Origin: Martinezella miluonensis
GTDB lineage: Bacteria > Pseudomonadota > Alphaproteobacteria > Rhizobiales > Rhizobiaceae
Assembly: GCF_900094545.1 (NCBI RefSeq)
Contig: NZ_FMAH01000026.1
Span: forward strand, 1 to 64,000
DNA length: 64,000 nucleotides
Direction of reading: 5' to 3'
Shown: positions 35,240 to 44,585 of the stretch, piece after piece
Position numbering within the stretch: the stretch's first letter is position 1
Layout of the letters: every line of letters begins with the position of its first letter
Translations under genes and position numbers: made by a program
The notes under the pieces: generated by a model
The model's database searches: none
What the model was told of the DNA's origin: nothing
Seen by the model: only the letters and a program-made list of their open reading frames with translations

Positions 35240-38200
35240 ATGTCCATCAACAGCACCTCCTCCGAGAGGAAGCGTTTCAACCTGTCGCGTTGGGCGATTG
35301 CCCATCCAAGCATCGCGCGCTTCCTGTTCGGGCTCATCATCATCGCCGGCGCGCTCGGCCTGACCCATATGGGCCAGAAGGAAGACCCGGATTTCACCTT
35401 CCGCGTCATGGTCGTGCAGACCGTGTGGCCCGGCGCTTCCCTGCAGGACATGGAAGACCAGGTGGTCAACAAGATCGAGCGCAAGCTGCAGGAAACGCCG
35501 CATCTCGATTGGGTCAAATCCTACACCCGTGCCGGCTTTGCCATCACGACAGTCCAGATCAAGGGCGATACCAATACGGCCGAGGTGAAGGATGCCTTCT
35601 ACCAGATCCGCAAGAAGATCGGCGATATCAACAACGAGCTGCCGTCCGGCCTGCTCGGCCCTTATTTCAACGACGAGTTCGGCGATACCTTCATCACGCT
35701 GCATTCGATCAGCGGCGACGGCTATACCTATCCGGAGCTGAAGAAATTCGCCATCCAGGCGCGCGACATGCTGCTCTCGACGCCCGGCGTCGAGAAGGCC
35801 ACCATCATCGGCGACCAGGCTGAGCAGATCTATATCGATGTCTCTTCCAAGGTTCTGGCCGAGCGTCGACTGACGCTCACCGATTTGAAGAGTGCCATCG
35901 TCGGCCAGAACAATGTCGATCCCGCCGGCACCGTCGATACCAGCACGCGTTCGGTGCGCATCTCGGTCGGAGGCGACGTCAACAAAATCGAGGATATCAA
36001 GAACCTGCGGCTGACCGCCGGCGGCCAGGTGACCCGCCTTGGCGACATCGCCACGGTCACCGCCGGTCTGCAGGACCCCTACACCGCCAAATTCCTGTAT
36101 AACGGCCATCCGAGCGTGCAACTCGGCGTCGTTATGGCCAATGGCTTCAAGGTGACCGATGTCGGCAAGTCTGTTGAGGAAACCTACAAGCGCTTCGAGG
36201 CCTCGCTGCCGGTCGGCGTTCAGGTCGATCAGATTGCCAACCAGCCCGACGTTGTGACCGACGCTATCAGCGAGTTCATGCATGCGCTCGGCGAAGCTCT
36301 CGTCATCGTTCTGATCGTGTCGTTCCTGTCGATCGGCTGGCGCTCCGGCCTCGTGATCGCCATCGCCATTCCGCTGGTGCTGGCAGCCACCTTCGCCATC
36401 ATGTACGAGTTCGGCATCGACCTGCAGCGCATCTCTCTCGGCGCGCTCATCATCGCCCTCGGCCTGCTGGTGGATGACGCCATGATCGTGGTCGAGCTCA
36501 TGGAGCGCAAGCTGGAAGAGGGGCTGGTGAAGCTCGATGCCGCCAGCTTCGCCTATTCCTCGACCGCCTTCCCGATGCTGACGGGTACGCTGATCACGAC
36601 CGCCGGCTTCATTCCGGTGGGATTTGCGGCGTCGACGGCCGGCGAATATGTCCGCACGCTGTTCTACGTCGTCGGCATAGCGCTCGTGATCTCCTGGTTC
36701 GTCGCAGTCTATTTCACGCCCTGGCTCGGCTATATGATCCTCAGGCAGCGCCATCATGCCGGCGAGCATCATGACGTGTTCGATACGCGCTTCTATCGCC
36801 GTCTGCACTCTTCAGTCGCCTGGGCCGTGCGCCATCGCATCATCGTTCTGGCTCTGACGCTTGCCGCCTTCGTCGGCAGCTTGTGGTCCTTCCAGTTCAT
36901 TCCGCAGAACTTCTTCCCGCAGTCGTCGCGTCCGGAAATTCTGGTCGATCTCTGGCTGCCGGAAGGCACCAGCATCAAGGAAGTCGAGCGGCAGGCGCAG
37001 GCCTTGGAAGCCCGCATGGCCGATGATCCGGACAAGCGCTTCATCGCCACCTATGTCGGCCAGGGCGCGCCGCGCTTCTTCCTGCCGCTCGATCAGCAGC
37101 TCACCAATCCGAACTATGCCCAAATGCTTGTTATGGCCAAGGACGAGCCGGCCCGCGAGCGTCTGATCGTCAAGATGCGTGGCATCCTGGCAGCAGATTT
37201 CCCGTCGGTCCGCGGCAAGGTCGATCGCCTGTTCCTCGGCCCTCCCACAGGCTGGCCCGTGCAGATGCGCGTCATGGGTCCGGACCGGCAGCAAGTTCGC
37301 CATATTGCCGACGAGGTGAAGCAGCGCTTTGCCCAGAATCCGCTGCTCGGCGCCATCCATGATGACTGGCTCGAGCCGGTGCCCGCCATGAAGCTGGTGA
37401 TCGATCAGGACCGCGCCCGCGCCCTCGGTGTCACCTCGCAGCGCATCCGCCAGATGCTGCAAGCTTCGATGTCCGGTGTCACGCTCGACAACTATCGCGA
37501 GGGCGAGGAAACCGTCGGGATTGTTGCCCGCGAGCCGGAGGAAAGCCGTCATCTGCTGACGTCGGTCAACTCGGTCTATATTCCGACCGACTCCGGCGGT
37601 TTCGTGCCGCTATCGCAGGTCGCCAAGATCGTGCCTGCGATGGAGCAGGGCATCGAATGGCGCCGCGACCGCTTGCCGACCATCACGGTGCGGGCAACCC
37701 TGCCTGACAACGTGCAGTCGAACGACGTGACGGCCAAGCTCTATAACGACATGGCTGATCTCAGGAACAGCCTGCCGGCCAGCTATAAGATCCAGATCCA
37801 GGGCGGTGCCGAAGACAGTGCCGAAAGCCAGGCCTCGATCGCTGCCAAGGCGCCGATCATGCTCGTCGTCATCGTTGTGCTGTTGATGGTGCAGCTGCAG
37901 CACTTCGGCAAGGCGATGCTGGTGCTGGCGACCGGCCCGCTCGGCATCATCGGCGCGGCAGCGGCCCTCTTGATCAGCGGTGCGCCCTTTGGCTTCGTAG
38001 CGATCCTCGGCGTCATCGCGCTGCTCGGCATCATCATCCGCAACTCGATCATTCTCGTCGACCAGATCGACCAGGATATTGCGGCGGGTATGGACCGGAA
38101 GGAAGCGATCATCGGTTCGGCCGTGCGTCGTTTCCGGCCGATCATGCTGACGGCGCTGACGGCCGTGCTGGCGCTGATCCCGATTTCGCGCGGTGTCTTC

Positions 38201-38395
38201 TGGGGTCCGCTCGCCTATGCGATGATGGGCGGCATTCTCGTGGCGACGATCCTGACGATCTTCGTATTGCCCGCCGGCTATGCACTGTTCTTCGGCCGCG
38301 AGCCGAAGAACAAATCGGCCGAGCCGCCGGCCAAGGATCAGTCCGACGACGAGGAGAATACAATCCAGCTTCCCCCCGCGATGGCGGCGGAGTGA
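35240..38395 (+). CDS. RND family efflux pump
   Basis: A 1051-aa proton-driven pump of the AcrB/HAE superfamily with twelve membrane helices and two large periplasmic loops. The proton-relay acidic pair is visible in helix 4 (GLLVDDAMIVVELMERK) and the second half repeats the fold (LLGIIIRNSIILVDQID). Relatives with the VxPxxx MFP partner expel drugs or plant phenolics; the substrate cannot be read from sequence. It begins 23 bp after the adaptor and ends before a clear terminator. Confidence 0.94.
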   Translation: MSINSTSSERKRFNLSRWAIAHPSIARFLFGLIIIAGALGLTHMGQKEDPDFTFRVMVVQTVWPGASLQDMEDQVVNKIERKLQETPHLDWVKSYTRAGFAITTVQIKGDTNTAEVKDAFYQIRKKIGDINNELPSGLLGPYFNDEFGDTFITLHSISGDGYTYPELKKFAIQARDMLLSTPGVEKATIIGDQAEQIYIDVSSKVLAERRLTLTDLKSAIVGQNNVDPAGTVDTSTRSVRISVGGDVNKIEDIKNLRLTAGGQVTRLGDIATVTAGLQDPYTAKFLYNGHPSVQLGVVMANGFKVTDVGKSVEETYKRFEASLPVGVQVDQIANQPDVVTDAISEFMHALGEALVIVLIVSFLSIGWRSGLVIAIAIPLVLAATFAIMYEFGIDLQRISLGALIIALGLLVDDAMIVVELMERKLEEGLVKLDAASFAYSSTAFPMLTGTLITTAGFIPVGFAASTAGEYVRTLFYVVGIALVISWFVAVYFTPWLGYMILRQRHHAGEHHDVFDTRFYRRLHSSVAWAVRHRIIVLALTLAAFVGSLWSFQFIPQNFFPQSSRPEILVDLWLPEGTSIKEVERQAQALEARMADDPDKRFIATYVGQGAPRFFLPLDQQLTNPNYAQMLVMAKDEPARERLIVKMRGILAADFPSVRGKVDRLFLGPPTGWPVQMRVMGPDRQQVRHIADEVKQRFAQNPLLGAIHDDWLEPVPAMKLVIDQDRARALGVTSQRIRQMLQASMSGVTLDNYREGEETVGIVAREPEESRHLLTSVNSVYIPTDSGGFVPLSQVAKIVPAMEQGIEWRRDRLPTITVRATLPDNVQSNDVTAKLYNDMADLRNSLPASYKIQIQGGAEDSAESQASIAAKAPIMLVVIVVLLMVQLQHFGKAMLVLATGPLGIIGAAAALLISGAPFGFVAILGVIALLGIIIRNSIILVDQIDQDIAAGMDRKEAIIGSAVRRFRPIMLTALTAVLALIPISRGVFWGPLAYAMMGGILVATILTIFVLPAGYALFFGREPKNKSAEPPAKDQSDDEENTIQLPPAMAAE

Positions 38396-38410
38396 GGCAC
38401 CTGAGAAACA

Positions 38411-38436
38411 AACCCCGGCTTCAGGCCGGGGTTTTC
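38411..38436 (+). terminator. Terminator of the RND operon
   Basis: AACCCCGGC/GCCGGGGTT stem with a 5-nt loop followed by TTCGTTT. Confidence 0.88.
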
Positions 38437-38447
38437 GTTTGGGCTGT

Positions 38448-39191
38448 CTAAATCGGTGGCAGAATCATCTGTCTGCCGTTGGCGATCTTGAGGATCGTCA
38501 GGGTTCCGCCCATGGAAACGGCTGTATCGATGCCAATGCGGCTTAGGCCGAAAACGGGATGGGAGCCCGGCGTGTGACCGTGGATCACCAGTAGCGGCAA
38601 TTGCGGCCCCTCTGACAGGAACGGCTCGCGGATCCACATCAGATCCTCATCCGTCTGCTCGCCTAAACCAACGCCCGGCTGGATGCCTGCATGGACGAAG
38701 AGCGTCGAGCCGAGAGTGACGGCTACGGCCAGCGAGCGCAGCAGATCGACATGTGCTGGCGGCATTGCCTTGAGGGTCAGGTCGCGCAGCTCCCCAATGC
38801 TATACCCCAGGTCGAAAAGCACATGTCTGGCGTCGATGCCATAGGACAGAAGCGTCGGCAGCGCGCCGAACTCAAGCCAGTGGATATTGGCATCGGGATC
38901 GTCCAGAAAGCGCAGGAAGGCATCATCGTGATTGCCGCAAAGAGCATAGCGGTCGAAACCTTCGGGCGGCGGGGCGCAGAGATGCGCCAGGACATCGCTC
39001 GAGCGCGGCCCACGATCGACATAATCGCCGAGATACATCAGCAGCTTTCGGCCGGGAAGGCCGCGGGCATCCTCAACGATGCGTCTTTCGGCCGCCACCA
39101 TCTCATCGTAGCTGCCATGGATATCGCTCAGTGCATAGATCGCCGTGTAGTCGCGTCCAGTGAGATCGATACGGCCCCGTTGATGCTGCAT
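38448..39191 (-). CDS. PPP-type serine/threonine phosphatase-like protein
   Basis: A 247-aa calcineurin-like phosphatase of the bacterial PPP type. The three family motifs are present: SDIHGSYDEM (Ser replaces the usual Gly), GDYVDRGPRS and GNHDDAF. Downstream metal-ligand His residues lie in FVHAGIQPG and VIHGHTP. Targets may be phosphoproteins or diadenosine polyphosphates (ApaH-like). The ATG at 39191 was chosen by the preceding AGGAAA and by the family N-terminus; a longer frame upstream lacks similarity. The next 230 bp hold nothing evident. Confidence 0.87.
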   Translation of the reverse strand: MQHQRGRIDLTGRDYTAIYALSDIHGSYDEMVAAERRIVEDARGLPGRKLLMYLGDYVDRGPRSSDVLAHLCAPPPEGFDRYALCGNHDDAFLRFLDDPDANIHWLEFGALPTLLSYGIDARHVLFDLGYSIGELRDLTLKAMPPAHVDLLRSLAVAVTLGSTLFVHAGIQPGVGLGEQTDEDLMWIREPFLSEGPQLPLLVIHGHTPGSHPVFGLSRIGIDTAVSMGGTLTILKIANGRQMILPPI

Positions 39192-39422
39192 GAAATCGAC
39201 CGTTTCCTGCCGGGTCGCGCCTGAATGGCCGCGGCAGTCCAATTGCTTGAAATGGTTTCGAGAAACCCGATTTTGACAAGCCTGCGCAAGACGGTATTCC
39301 AAGCATCGATTTATCGCAAGTCTTGCGGGCACCGGCATTGGTCCGAATCGTTGAAATTGCGGGGAATTTAGCGTCACCCTTGTGCGGTCGCACTTTGTAC
39401 AACCTCCCAATAGTCAAGATGT

Positions 39423-39896
39423 TCAGCCGCGATAGGCGGCTTCGAGGCCGGCAATATCGAGCTTGACCATCTGCATCATGGCCTGCATGACGCGGGCGGC
39501 CTTGGCCGGATCCGGATCGGCGATATACTTGCTGAGCACGGTCGGCACGATCTGCCAGGAAACGCCGTAACGGTCCGTTATCCAACCGCATGCCACGGGT
39601 GTTCCGCCATCGGCAAGCCCGTCCCACAGGCAGTCGACTTCGGTTTGATCGACGCAATCCACCTCCAGCGAGATGGCGTGGGTGAACTCGATGCGGTTGC
39701 CGCCGTTCAGCGCCATGAAGCGCTGATCGGCAAGCGTGAAGTTGACGACGAGAACCTGATCGGCCTTGCCGGCGGGCGTGTCGATAACGTTCTTCTGCAC
39801 ATGATCGATACGGGAATTCGGAAAGAGCGAAACATAGAGGTTCGCTGCTTCCTCTGCTTCTCGTGCAAACCACAGGCATGGGGCAATCTTGGACAT
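39423..39896 (-). CDS. VOC superfamily protein (PhnB/3-demethylubiquinone-type)
   Basis: A 157-aa glyoxalase-fold protein of the PhnB-like group, marked by the N-terminal MSKIAPCLWFAREAEEAANLY, the central FMALNGG and the C-terminal SWQIVPTVL. Members bind a metal in paired beta-alpha-beta units, but the metal ligands differ among them and no reaction can be assigned. The ATG at 39896 is preceded by GGAGAGAGGAG. It is downstream of the SDR gene by about 100 bp on the same strand. Confidence 0.87.
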   Translation of the reverse strand: MSKIAPCLWFAREAEEAANLYVSLFPNSRIDHVQKNVIDTPAGKADQVLVVNFTLADQRFMALNGGNRIEFTHAISLEVDCVDQTEVDCLWDGLADGGTPVACGWITDRYGVSWQIVPTVLSKYIADPDPAKAARVMQAMMQMVKLDIAGLEAAYRG

Positions 39897-39997
39897 CGTG
39901 TGCTCCTCTCTCCTATTGGATGCCCGTAGGACGAAAGAGGAGCGGCAAGACCGACAAGGGGCGAAAATTTTTTTGAACCCATGCCGGGCGGTGGCGT

Positions 39998-40783
39998 TTA
40001 TACCAACCGTCCGCCACCATCGATATGCAGGACCTCTCCCGTCACGAAGCGGTTCGCCATCAGGAAAAGGATCGCCTGTGCGATATCCTCCGGCCGGCCG
40101 ATATTGCGGCTGGGCAGGGTCGAGGCGGTCTGTTCGAGCACCTGCCGCTTGGCCTCGCCCATCAACCCGTCGAGCAGCGGGGTATCCACCCATCCCGGCG
40201 AAACCGCGTTGATACGCATCGGCGACAGTTCAATGGCAAGGGCGCGAACCGTACTTTCGACCGCGGAGACGGCGGCTGCCACGATCGCACCGATGGCGGC
40301 GGGGCGGGAGGCGAACTGCCCAGAGGTCATGGTAATCGAGCTTGCCGCATGCAGAAGGGGAAGAGCAGCCTTGATGGCGAGCAGGGGTCCGATCAGGCGC
40401 TCGCGGATGACCTTCGAGAGATCTGCCTCCGACTGATCCTTGAGCGACTGCAGGTGCACCGTTCCGGCGGTGATCAGCAGATGATCGATCCTGTCGATCC
40501 CTGCAAATATCGCCGGCTGCGGGGCGGCGATGTCTGCGACAATCTGGGTCGCGCCGCCGACCACTTCGGCAGCTTCCCGAAGACGCTCAGGATTGCGGGA
40601 TACCAGAAAGAGATTTGCGCCGGCATTCTTGGCCTGCCTGGCGGTCGCTAGCCCGATCCCCGAGGAGCCGCCGATGATGACGATGTTCTGCCCCTGGAAC
40701 GACTGAGCCTGTGTATTACCCGTTTGAATGGTGCTGGTCTGCAAGACTGGTTCTCCGATTGGATTGTTGACCGGCCCGAACAT
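39998..40783 (-). CDS. SDR family protein lacking the Tyr-Lys catalytic pair
   Basis: A 261-aa short-chain dehydrogenase/reductase. The cofactor site GGSSGIG and the C-terminal GWVDTP and GxxxxxDGG segments are conserved. Where classical SDRs have Ser...YxxxK, this protein reads TSGQFASRPAAIGAIVAAAV, with Ser but no Tyr or Lys. It may be inactive as a classical dehydrogenase or use a divergent mechanism. The start is uncertain because no SD precedes the ATG. It is divergent from a LysR regulator that probably controls it. Confidence 0.83.
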   Translation of the reverse strand: MFGPVNNPIGEPVLQTSTIQTGNTQAQSFQGQNIVIIGGSSGIGLATARQAKNAGANLFLVSRNPERLREAAEVVGGATQIVADIAAPQPAIFAGIDRIDHLLITAGTVHLQSLKDQSEADLSKVIRERLIGPLLAIKAALPLLHAASSITMTSGQFASRPAAIGAIVAAAVSAVESTVRALAIELSPMRINAVSPGWVDTPLLDGLMGEAKRQVLEQTASTLPSRNIGRPEDIAQAILFLMANRFVTGEVLHIDGGGRLV

Positions 40784-40830
40784 CGTCGATCGGCATATGC
40801 TTTAGAAGAAAGCGAATGACGATGTCATTT

Positions 40831-40845
40831 ATCGTAAAAGACGAT
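40831..40845. promoter_or_regulatory. Candidate LysR binding site
   Basis: ATCGT-AAAAG-ACGAT, a T-N11-A type dyad, lies in the 73-bp divergent promoter region just before the lysR start. LysR proteins usually bind such dyads. Confidence 0.55.
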
Positions 40846-40856
40846 AGAATGCGGCC

Positions 40857-41780
40857 ATGGATATGCTTTCGGCCATGCGCATCTTCACTCGTGTCGTCGA
40901 ACGCGGCAGCCTTTCGGCCGCCGCGCGCGATCTCGGCCTCGGTCAGCCCACCGTAAGCGAACGCGTCGAAAAGCTGGAAAAGCATTTGGGCGCGCGGCTC
41001 CTCTACCGGACGACACGTTCGGTGCAGGCGACCGATGCCGGTGCACGCTTCTACGAATATGCCAAGCGCGCCATCGAAGCAGCCGAGGAGGCGGAGGCTT
41101 CCGTCGCCTCGGCCGAGACATCTTTGACCGGAACGTTTCGGATCGCAGCGCCGCATGGCCTTGGAGAGATGACATTGCCGAGGCTGCTCATCGAATTCCA
41201 GACATTGCATCCGGCTCTGGCTGTAGATGTGACCTTGAACGATCGCTTCGTCGATCCGATGACCGAAGGTGTGGATCTCTCTATCCGTATCGGCGAGATC
41301 GGCAGCGGCAATTTCATTGCGCGCCGGCTGGGGACGATGCGGCGGCTCCTGCTGGCCGCTCCCGGCTATATCGAGCGGCAAGGGCTGCCGCGCGAACCGG
41401 CAGAGCTTGCGGCCCACCCCTTCATCCGTTTCACCGGTTTCGCGGCGGATGAGCGCCTGCATCTGATCGATCTCGACGGCGGGCCGATAGAAGTGCCCAT
41501 CCGCACCGCATGGCGCGTCAATCACTGGCGGCCGCTCATGGAGGCGGTGCTGGCGGAAAGGGGAATAGGTGCATTGTTCGCTGCCGTCTGTGGCCGGGAA
41601 ATCGCTGATGGACGGCTCGTTCCCGTGCTGCCCTCCTATGAGTTCAGGCGAGTGGACGTCCATGCCATCTATCCACCGGGGCCGCGCCCGGCTGCCCGGA
41701 CGAAAGCCTTTCTTGCGCTGCTCGCCGAGCGGACCGATCTGCTTTTTGGCGAGACATCCGGGGCTTCTCGAGCGTCCTAA
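40857..41780 (+). CDS. LysR family transcriptional regulator
   Basis: A 307-aa regulator. The N-terminal winged helix is typical (FTRVVERGSLSAAARDLGLGQPTVSERVEKLEKHLGARLLYRTTRSV) and a type-2 periplasmic-binding effector domain follows. This subgroup (AaeR/YhcS-like, with FYEYAKRAIE) often controls an adjacent oxidoreductase; here that is the divergent SDR gene. Its stop overlaps the stop of the convergent pdxA2 by 4 bases. No SD is seen before the ATG. Confidence 0.92.
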   Translation: MDMLSAMRIFTRVVERGSLSAAARDLGLGQPTVSERVEKLEKHLGARLLYRTTRSVQATDAGARFYEYAKRAIEAAEEAEASVASAETSLTGTFRIAAPHGLGEMTLPRLLIEFQTLHPALAVDVTLNDRFVDPMTEGVDLSIRIGEIGSGNFIARRLGTMRRLLLAAPGYIERQGLPREPAELAAHPFIRFTGFAADERLHLIDLDGGPIEVPIRTAWRVNHWRPLMEAVLAERGIGALFAAVCGREIADGRLVPVLPSYEFRRVDVHAIYPPGPRPAARTKAFLALLAERTDLLFGETSGASRAS

Positions 41781-42793
41781 CGGCCGGCCGCAAGCCTTTC
41801 GGCGAATTCGATCGCCTCGATCAGGCTGCGTTCATTGGCAATGCCCTTGCCGGCGATGTCGAAAGCCGTGCCGTGATCGACGGAGGTGCGCACGATCGGC
41901 AGGCCAAGCGTGATGTTGACGCCGGAAAGATCCATCCACCTTCCCGTTGCCGGATCGATTTCGAACCCCAGCAGCTTGACCGGGATATGGCCCTGATCGT
42001 GATACATCGCGACAACCGCATCATATTGGCCAGCGCGCAGCTTGACGAAGACGGTATCGCCGGGGACGGGGCCGACGATATCGAGCCCGTCGGATACTGC
42101 CTTGGCGATGGTGGGCGCGGAGATGTCGATATCCTGACGGCCGAAGAGCCCGCCTTCGCCGGCATGCGGATTGAGCGCCGCCACCGCAATCTTCGGCCTG
42201 GCGATGCCGAGATGCTTGAGTGCCTGGTCGGTCAAGTCGATGACGAGCCGCAGCCGCTCAGGCGTCAGGCGCTTTGGCACATCCTCCAGTGCGACATGGG
42301 TGGTGACGTGGCTGACGCGCATATTGCCATGGGCCAGCATCATGACAGAGCCGCGCGCGCCGGTGAGTTCCGCCAGCAGTTCGGTGTGGCCGGCATAGTG
42401 GAAGCCGGCCTTGTTCAATGCTTCCTTGTTGAGCGGCGCAGTGACGATACCACCGACCTTGCCCGACATGGCGAGCTGAACGCCCTTTTCGACCGCCTTG
42501 AAGGCCATGCGGCCGCCATCGGCTGAAAGTTGGCCGGGCAGGATCGGTTCGCCTTCGGCATCGGCCTGAATGAAGCAGAGGTTCGGCCAGCCGCTCTCCA
42601 TCTGCGCTTCAGGGATCTTGATATCGAGGCCGAGCTGCTGTTCGGCGAAGCGCAGGGCAGGGCCGCTGCCGATAATCGTTAGTTTCAACTTACCGTCGTC
42701 AAGCCTGTCCTTCAGTTGGGCTGCGGCCTTGACGATGATTTCCGGGCCGATGCCGGCGGGATCGCCCATGGTGATTGCAAGGTGCCGCGTCAT
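41777..42793 (-). CDS. pdxA2: 4-phosphoerythronate/4-phosphothreonate dehydrogenase PdxA2
   Basis: A 338-aa enzyme of the PdxA family. Family motifs are MGDPAGIGPEI at the N-terminus, the metal-ligand His residues in HYAGHTELLAEL, VTTHVALEDVPK and YHDQGHIPVK, and the C-terminal RTSVDHGTAFDIAGKG. Paired with a four-carbon acid-sugar kinase in the same operon, it fits the catabolic PdxA2 type, which oxidises the 4-phosphate of D-threonate or D-erythronate and decarboxylates it to dihydroxyacetone phosphate, rather than the pyridoxine-synthesis PdxA. Confidence 0.88.
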   Translation of the reverse strand: MTRHLAITMGDPAGIGPEIIVKAAAQLKDRLDDGKLKLTIIGSGPALRFAEQQLGLDIKIPEAQMESGWPNLCFIQADAEGEPILPGQLSADGGRMAFKAVEKGVQLAMSGKVGGIVTAPLNKEALNKAGFHYAGHTELLAELTGARGSVMMLAHGNMRVSHVTTHVALEDVPKRLTPERLRLVIDLTDQALKHLGIARPKIAVAALNPHAGEGGLFGRQDIDISAPTIAKAVSDGLDIVGPVPGDTVFVKLRAGQYDAVVAMYHDQGHIPVKLLGFEIDPATGRWMDLSGVNITLGLPIVRTSVDHGTAFDIAGKGIANERSLIEAIEFAERLAAGR

Positions 42794-43971
42794 GGTTCTT
42801 CTCCTCCGGCGATCAGCGCGTTTTCATTCAGGAGATCGCGCCATAGGGTGGGGCCGCCGAATGCGCCTGATTTGGAGATGACCGTGGTCCCTTGCCACGG
42901 GCCGCCGACAATCGTCGAGCGCGGCAGGCCGGGCGCTGCCTGGCCGGTGATGCTGAGGGCGGTGACGCTGAGCGCCGAGCAAAGATTGCGTAGAGTCTCG
43001 CCACCGGCGACAATCAATGTGGCGGGAGCAGGCAGTGCACTCGCTATGCTGCCGAAGGTTGCCGCGATGCGCTTTGCTGCATCGTCGCGATCAAGCCCCG
43101 CCGGCAGATCGAGGCTGACCATGGCGACACCGCTCTGCTGGATCTGGCGATCGACGGCGTCGGCGTCCGCACCTTCCGCAAGCTTCAGCCAATAGGGGCC
43201 GCATGCCTGGAGTTGCGCCAGCGTGATTGGCTGGTCCGAGCCGAACAGGCCGAGCACCGGCCTTTGCAGCCGGCGCGAAACGGGCACGGCCGGCGCCGGG
43301 CGCTTTTTGCCTGAGGGTTTTTCGGGATGAGGGCGATGATGCGTCGCCAGGTCGATATTCCGTGCAAGGGCCCGGGCCAGCCCGCCGGTGCCGCTCCAAA
43401 GGACCGGTCCCTCCAGCTGCGATGATACCCATGCGATGACGGCGTCCAGATCGTCGTCCGAATGGGCATCGAAAACATGGATGCCATCGGGAATGAGCTG
43501 GTTTTCAACGCCAGGCGTCGTGTTGAAGGCAGGCAGTCCTTCGGCTCGCAAGTGAGCGACCAGATCGCCGCTGACATCGCGCCAGGCGTCTTTCCCGGCA
43601 AACAGCACCTGCCGTCCGCCCCTTGTGTGCCGTCCGTGATGCGGAAAAGCCGGCGCGAGGATGCAATGCCGCCAGTGGCCGAGCCGGAAACAGGCAGCGA
43701 GCTCCACCGCCCAGGGGCCGCGAAACAGGCTATCCACCTTCTTGAAGGCAAGATCGGCACCCTCCAGCAGCGGCGCGATGCCGCCGACGATAATCTCAGC
43801 TTCGGCAGCCGTTTTCTCGCGCGTGCCGCTGTCGATCGCCAGATAATCCGGCAGGCTTGCCGGCAGCGCATCTTCGCGCTGCACCTCGATCGGCCCGTAG
43901 ACACCGACGAATTCGACTGCGGTATCGAGCGCGCCTGTGAGATCGTCAGCGATGAGGCGGAGGGTGGGCAT
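42790..43971 (-). CDS. Four-carbon acid sugar kinase (DtnK/OtnK family)
   Basis: A 393-aa kinase, formerly DUF1537. The N-terminal domain starts with LRLIADDLTGALDTAVEF and the C-terminal nucleotide-binding part has ATLIVAGGETLRNLCSAL. It phosphorylates a four-carbon acid sugar such as D-threonate or D-erythronate. The stop overlaps the pdxA2 start by 4 nt (ATGA), so both steps are coupled. Which acid is used cannot be read from sequence. The usual GntR or DeoR partner and the transporter are not adjacent. Confidence 0.88.
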   Translation of the reverse strand: MPTLRLIADDLTGALDTAVEFVGVYGPIEVQREDALPASLPDYLAIDSGTREKTAAEAEIIVGGIAPLLEGADLAFKKVDSLFRGPWAVELAACFRLGHWRHCILAPAFPHHGRHTRGGRQVLFAGKDAWRDVSGDLVAHLRAEGLPAFNTTPGVENQLIPDGIHVFDAHSDDDLDAVIAWVSSQLEGPVLWSGTGGLARALARNIDLATHHRPHPEKPSGKKRPAPAVPVSRRLQRPVLGLFGSDQPITLAQLQACGPYWLKLAEGADADAVDRQIQQSGVAMVSLDLPAGLDRDDAAKRIAATFGSIASALPAPATLIVAGGETLRNLCSALSVTALSITGQAAPGLPRSTIVGGPWQGTTVISKSGAFGGPTLWRDLLNENALIAGGEEP

Positions 43972-44213
43972 GAACTTAACGAGCCTTCAGCGGGCCTTGC
44001 GGGTATCGGATATGGACGTGAAAGCCAAACCTTACGGCTGTTCGGACGAAGCGCAATCTTCAGCCTTCCATGAAGGATGTCAACGGGTTGCTTTGTCAAC
44101 GCTTCATTGATCCTGGCTGCGACATTCGTTGAGTTTACTCCGTGGCGCATATACGGATATGCTTGTATCTGAACGATGCAGCGGGTTGCTCCCGCCGCTT
44201 CAAGGAGGGCTGG

Positions 44214-44561
44214 GTGAGTTACGATTTCCATGTGGGCCAGAAGGTCGTCTGTATCGATGACAAGTTCAAGCATGTCAGCATCGATCAGCTGATCCGCAAG
44301 GGGACGATCTACACCATCCGCTGGGTCGGCGAATACACGCATTATGTCGACGGCACCTTCATCGGCGTGAAGCTCGAGGAGATCCATCGCGGCAATGATG
44401 ACGGCCCGGAAGGTTATGGCGCTGCCGACATGCCCTATCGCGCCAGCCGCTTCCGCCCGCTGGTGAAGGACAAGATCGCCTCGCTCAGAAAGCTGCTGGC
44501 ACCGACGCCCGATGCGCCGGCCGAGCCGAAGGTCAAGACCAAGAAGACGGAAAAGGTCTGA
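44214..44561 (+). CDS. Conserved hypothetical protein, 115 aa
   Basis: A small basic-tailed protein beginning VSYDFHVGQKVVCIDDKF with a GTG start at 44214, chosen because AAGGAGGG lies 6 nt upstream. The core has a beta-rich look (TIYTIRWVGEYTHYVDGTFIGVKL) and the C-terminus is Lys/Pro-rich. I recall similar rhizobial proteins but no function. It is convergent with ddl. Confidence 0.7.
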   Translation: MSYDFHVGQKVVCIDDKFKHVSIDQLIRKGTIYTIRWVGEYTHYVDGTFIGVKLEEIHRGNDDGPEGYGAADMPYRASRFRPLVKDKIASLRKLLAPTPDAPAEPKVKTKKTEKV

Positions 44562-44585
44562 TGGCGGGCGTCGCCGACCTGCGAA

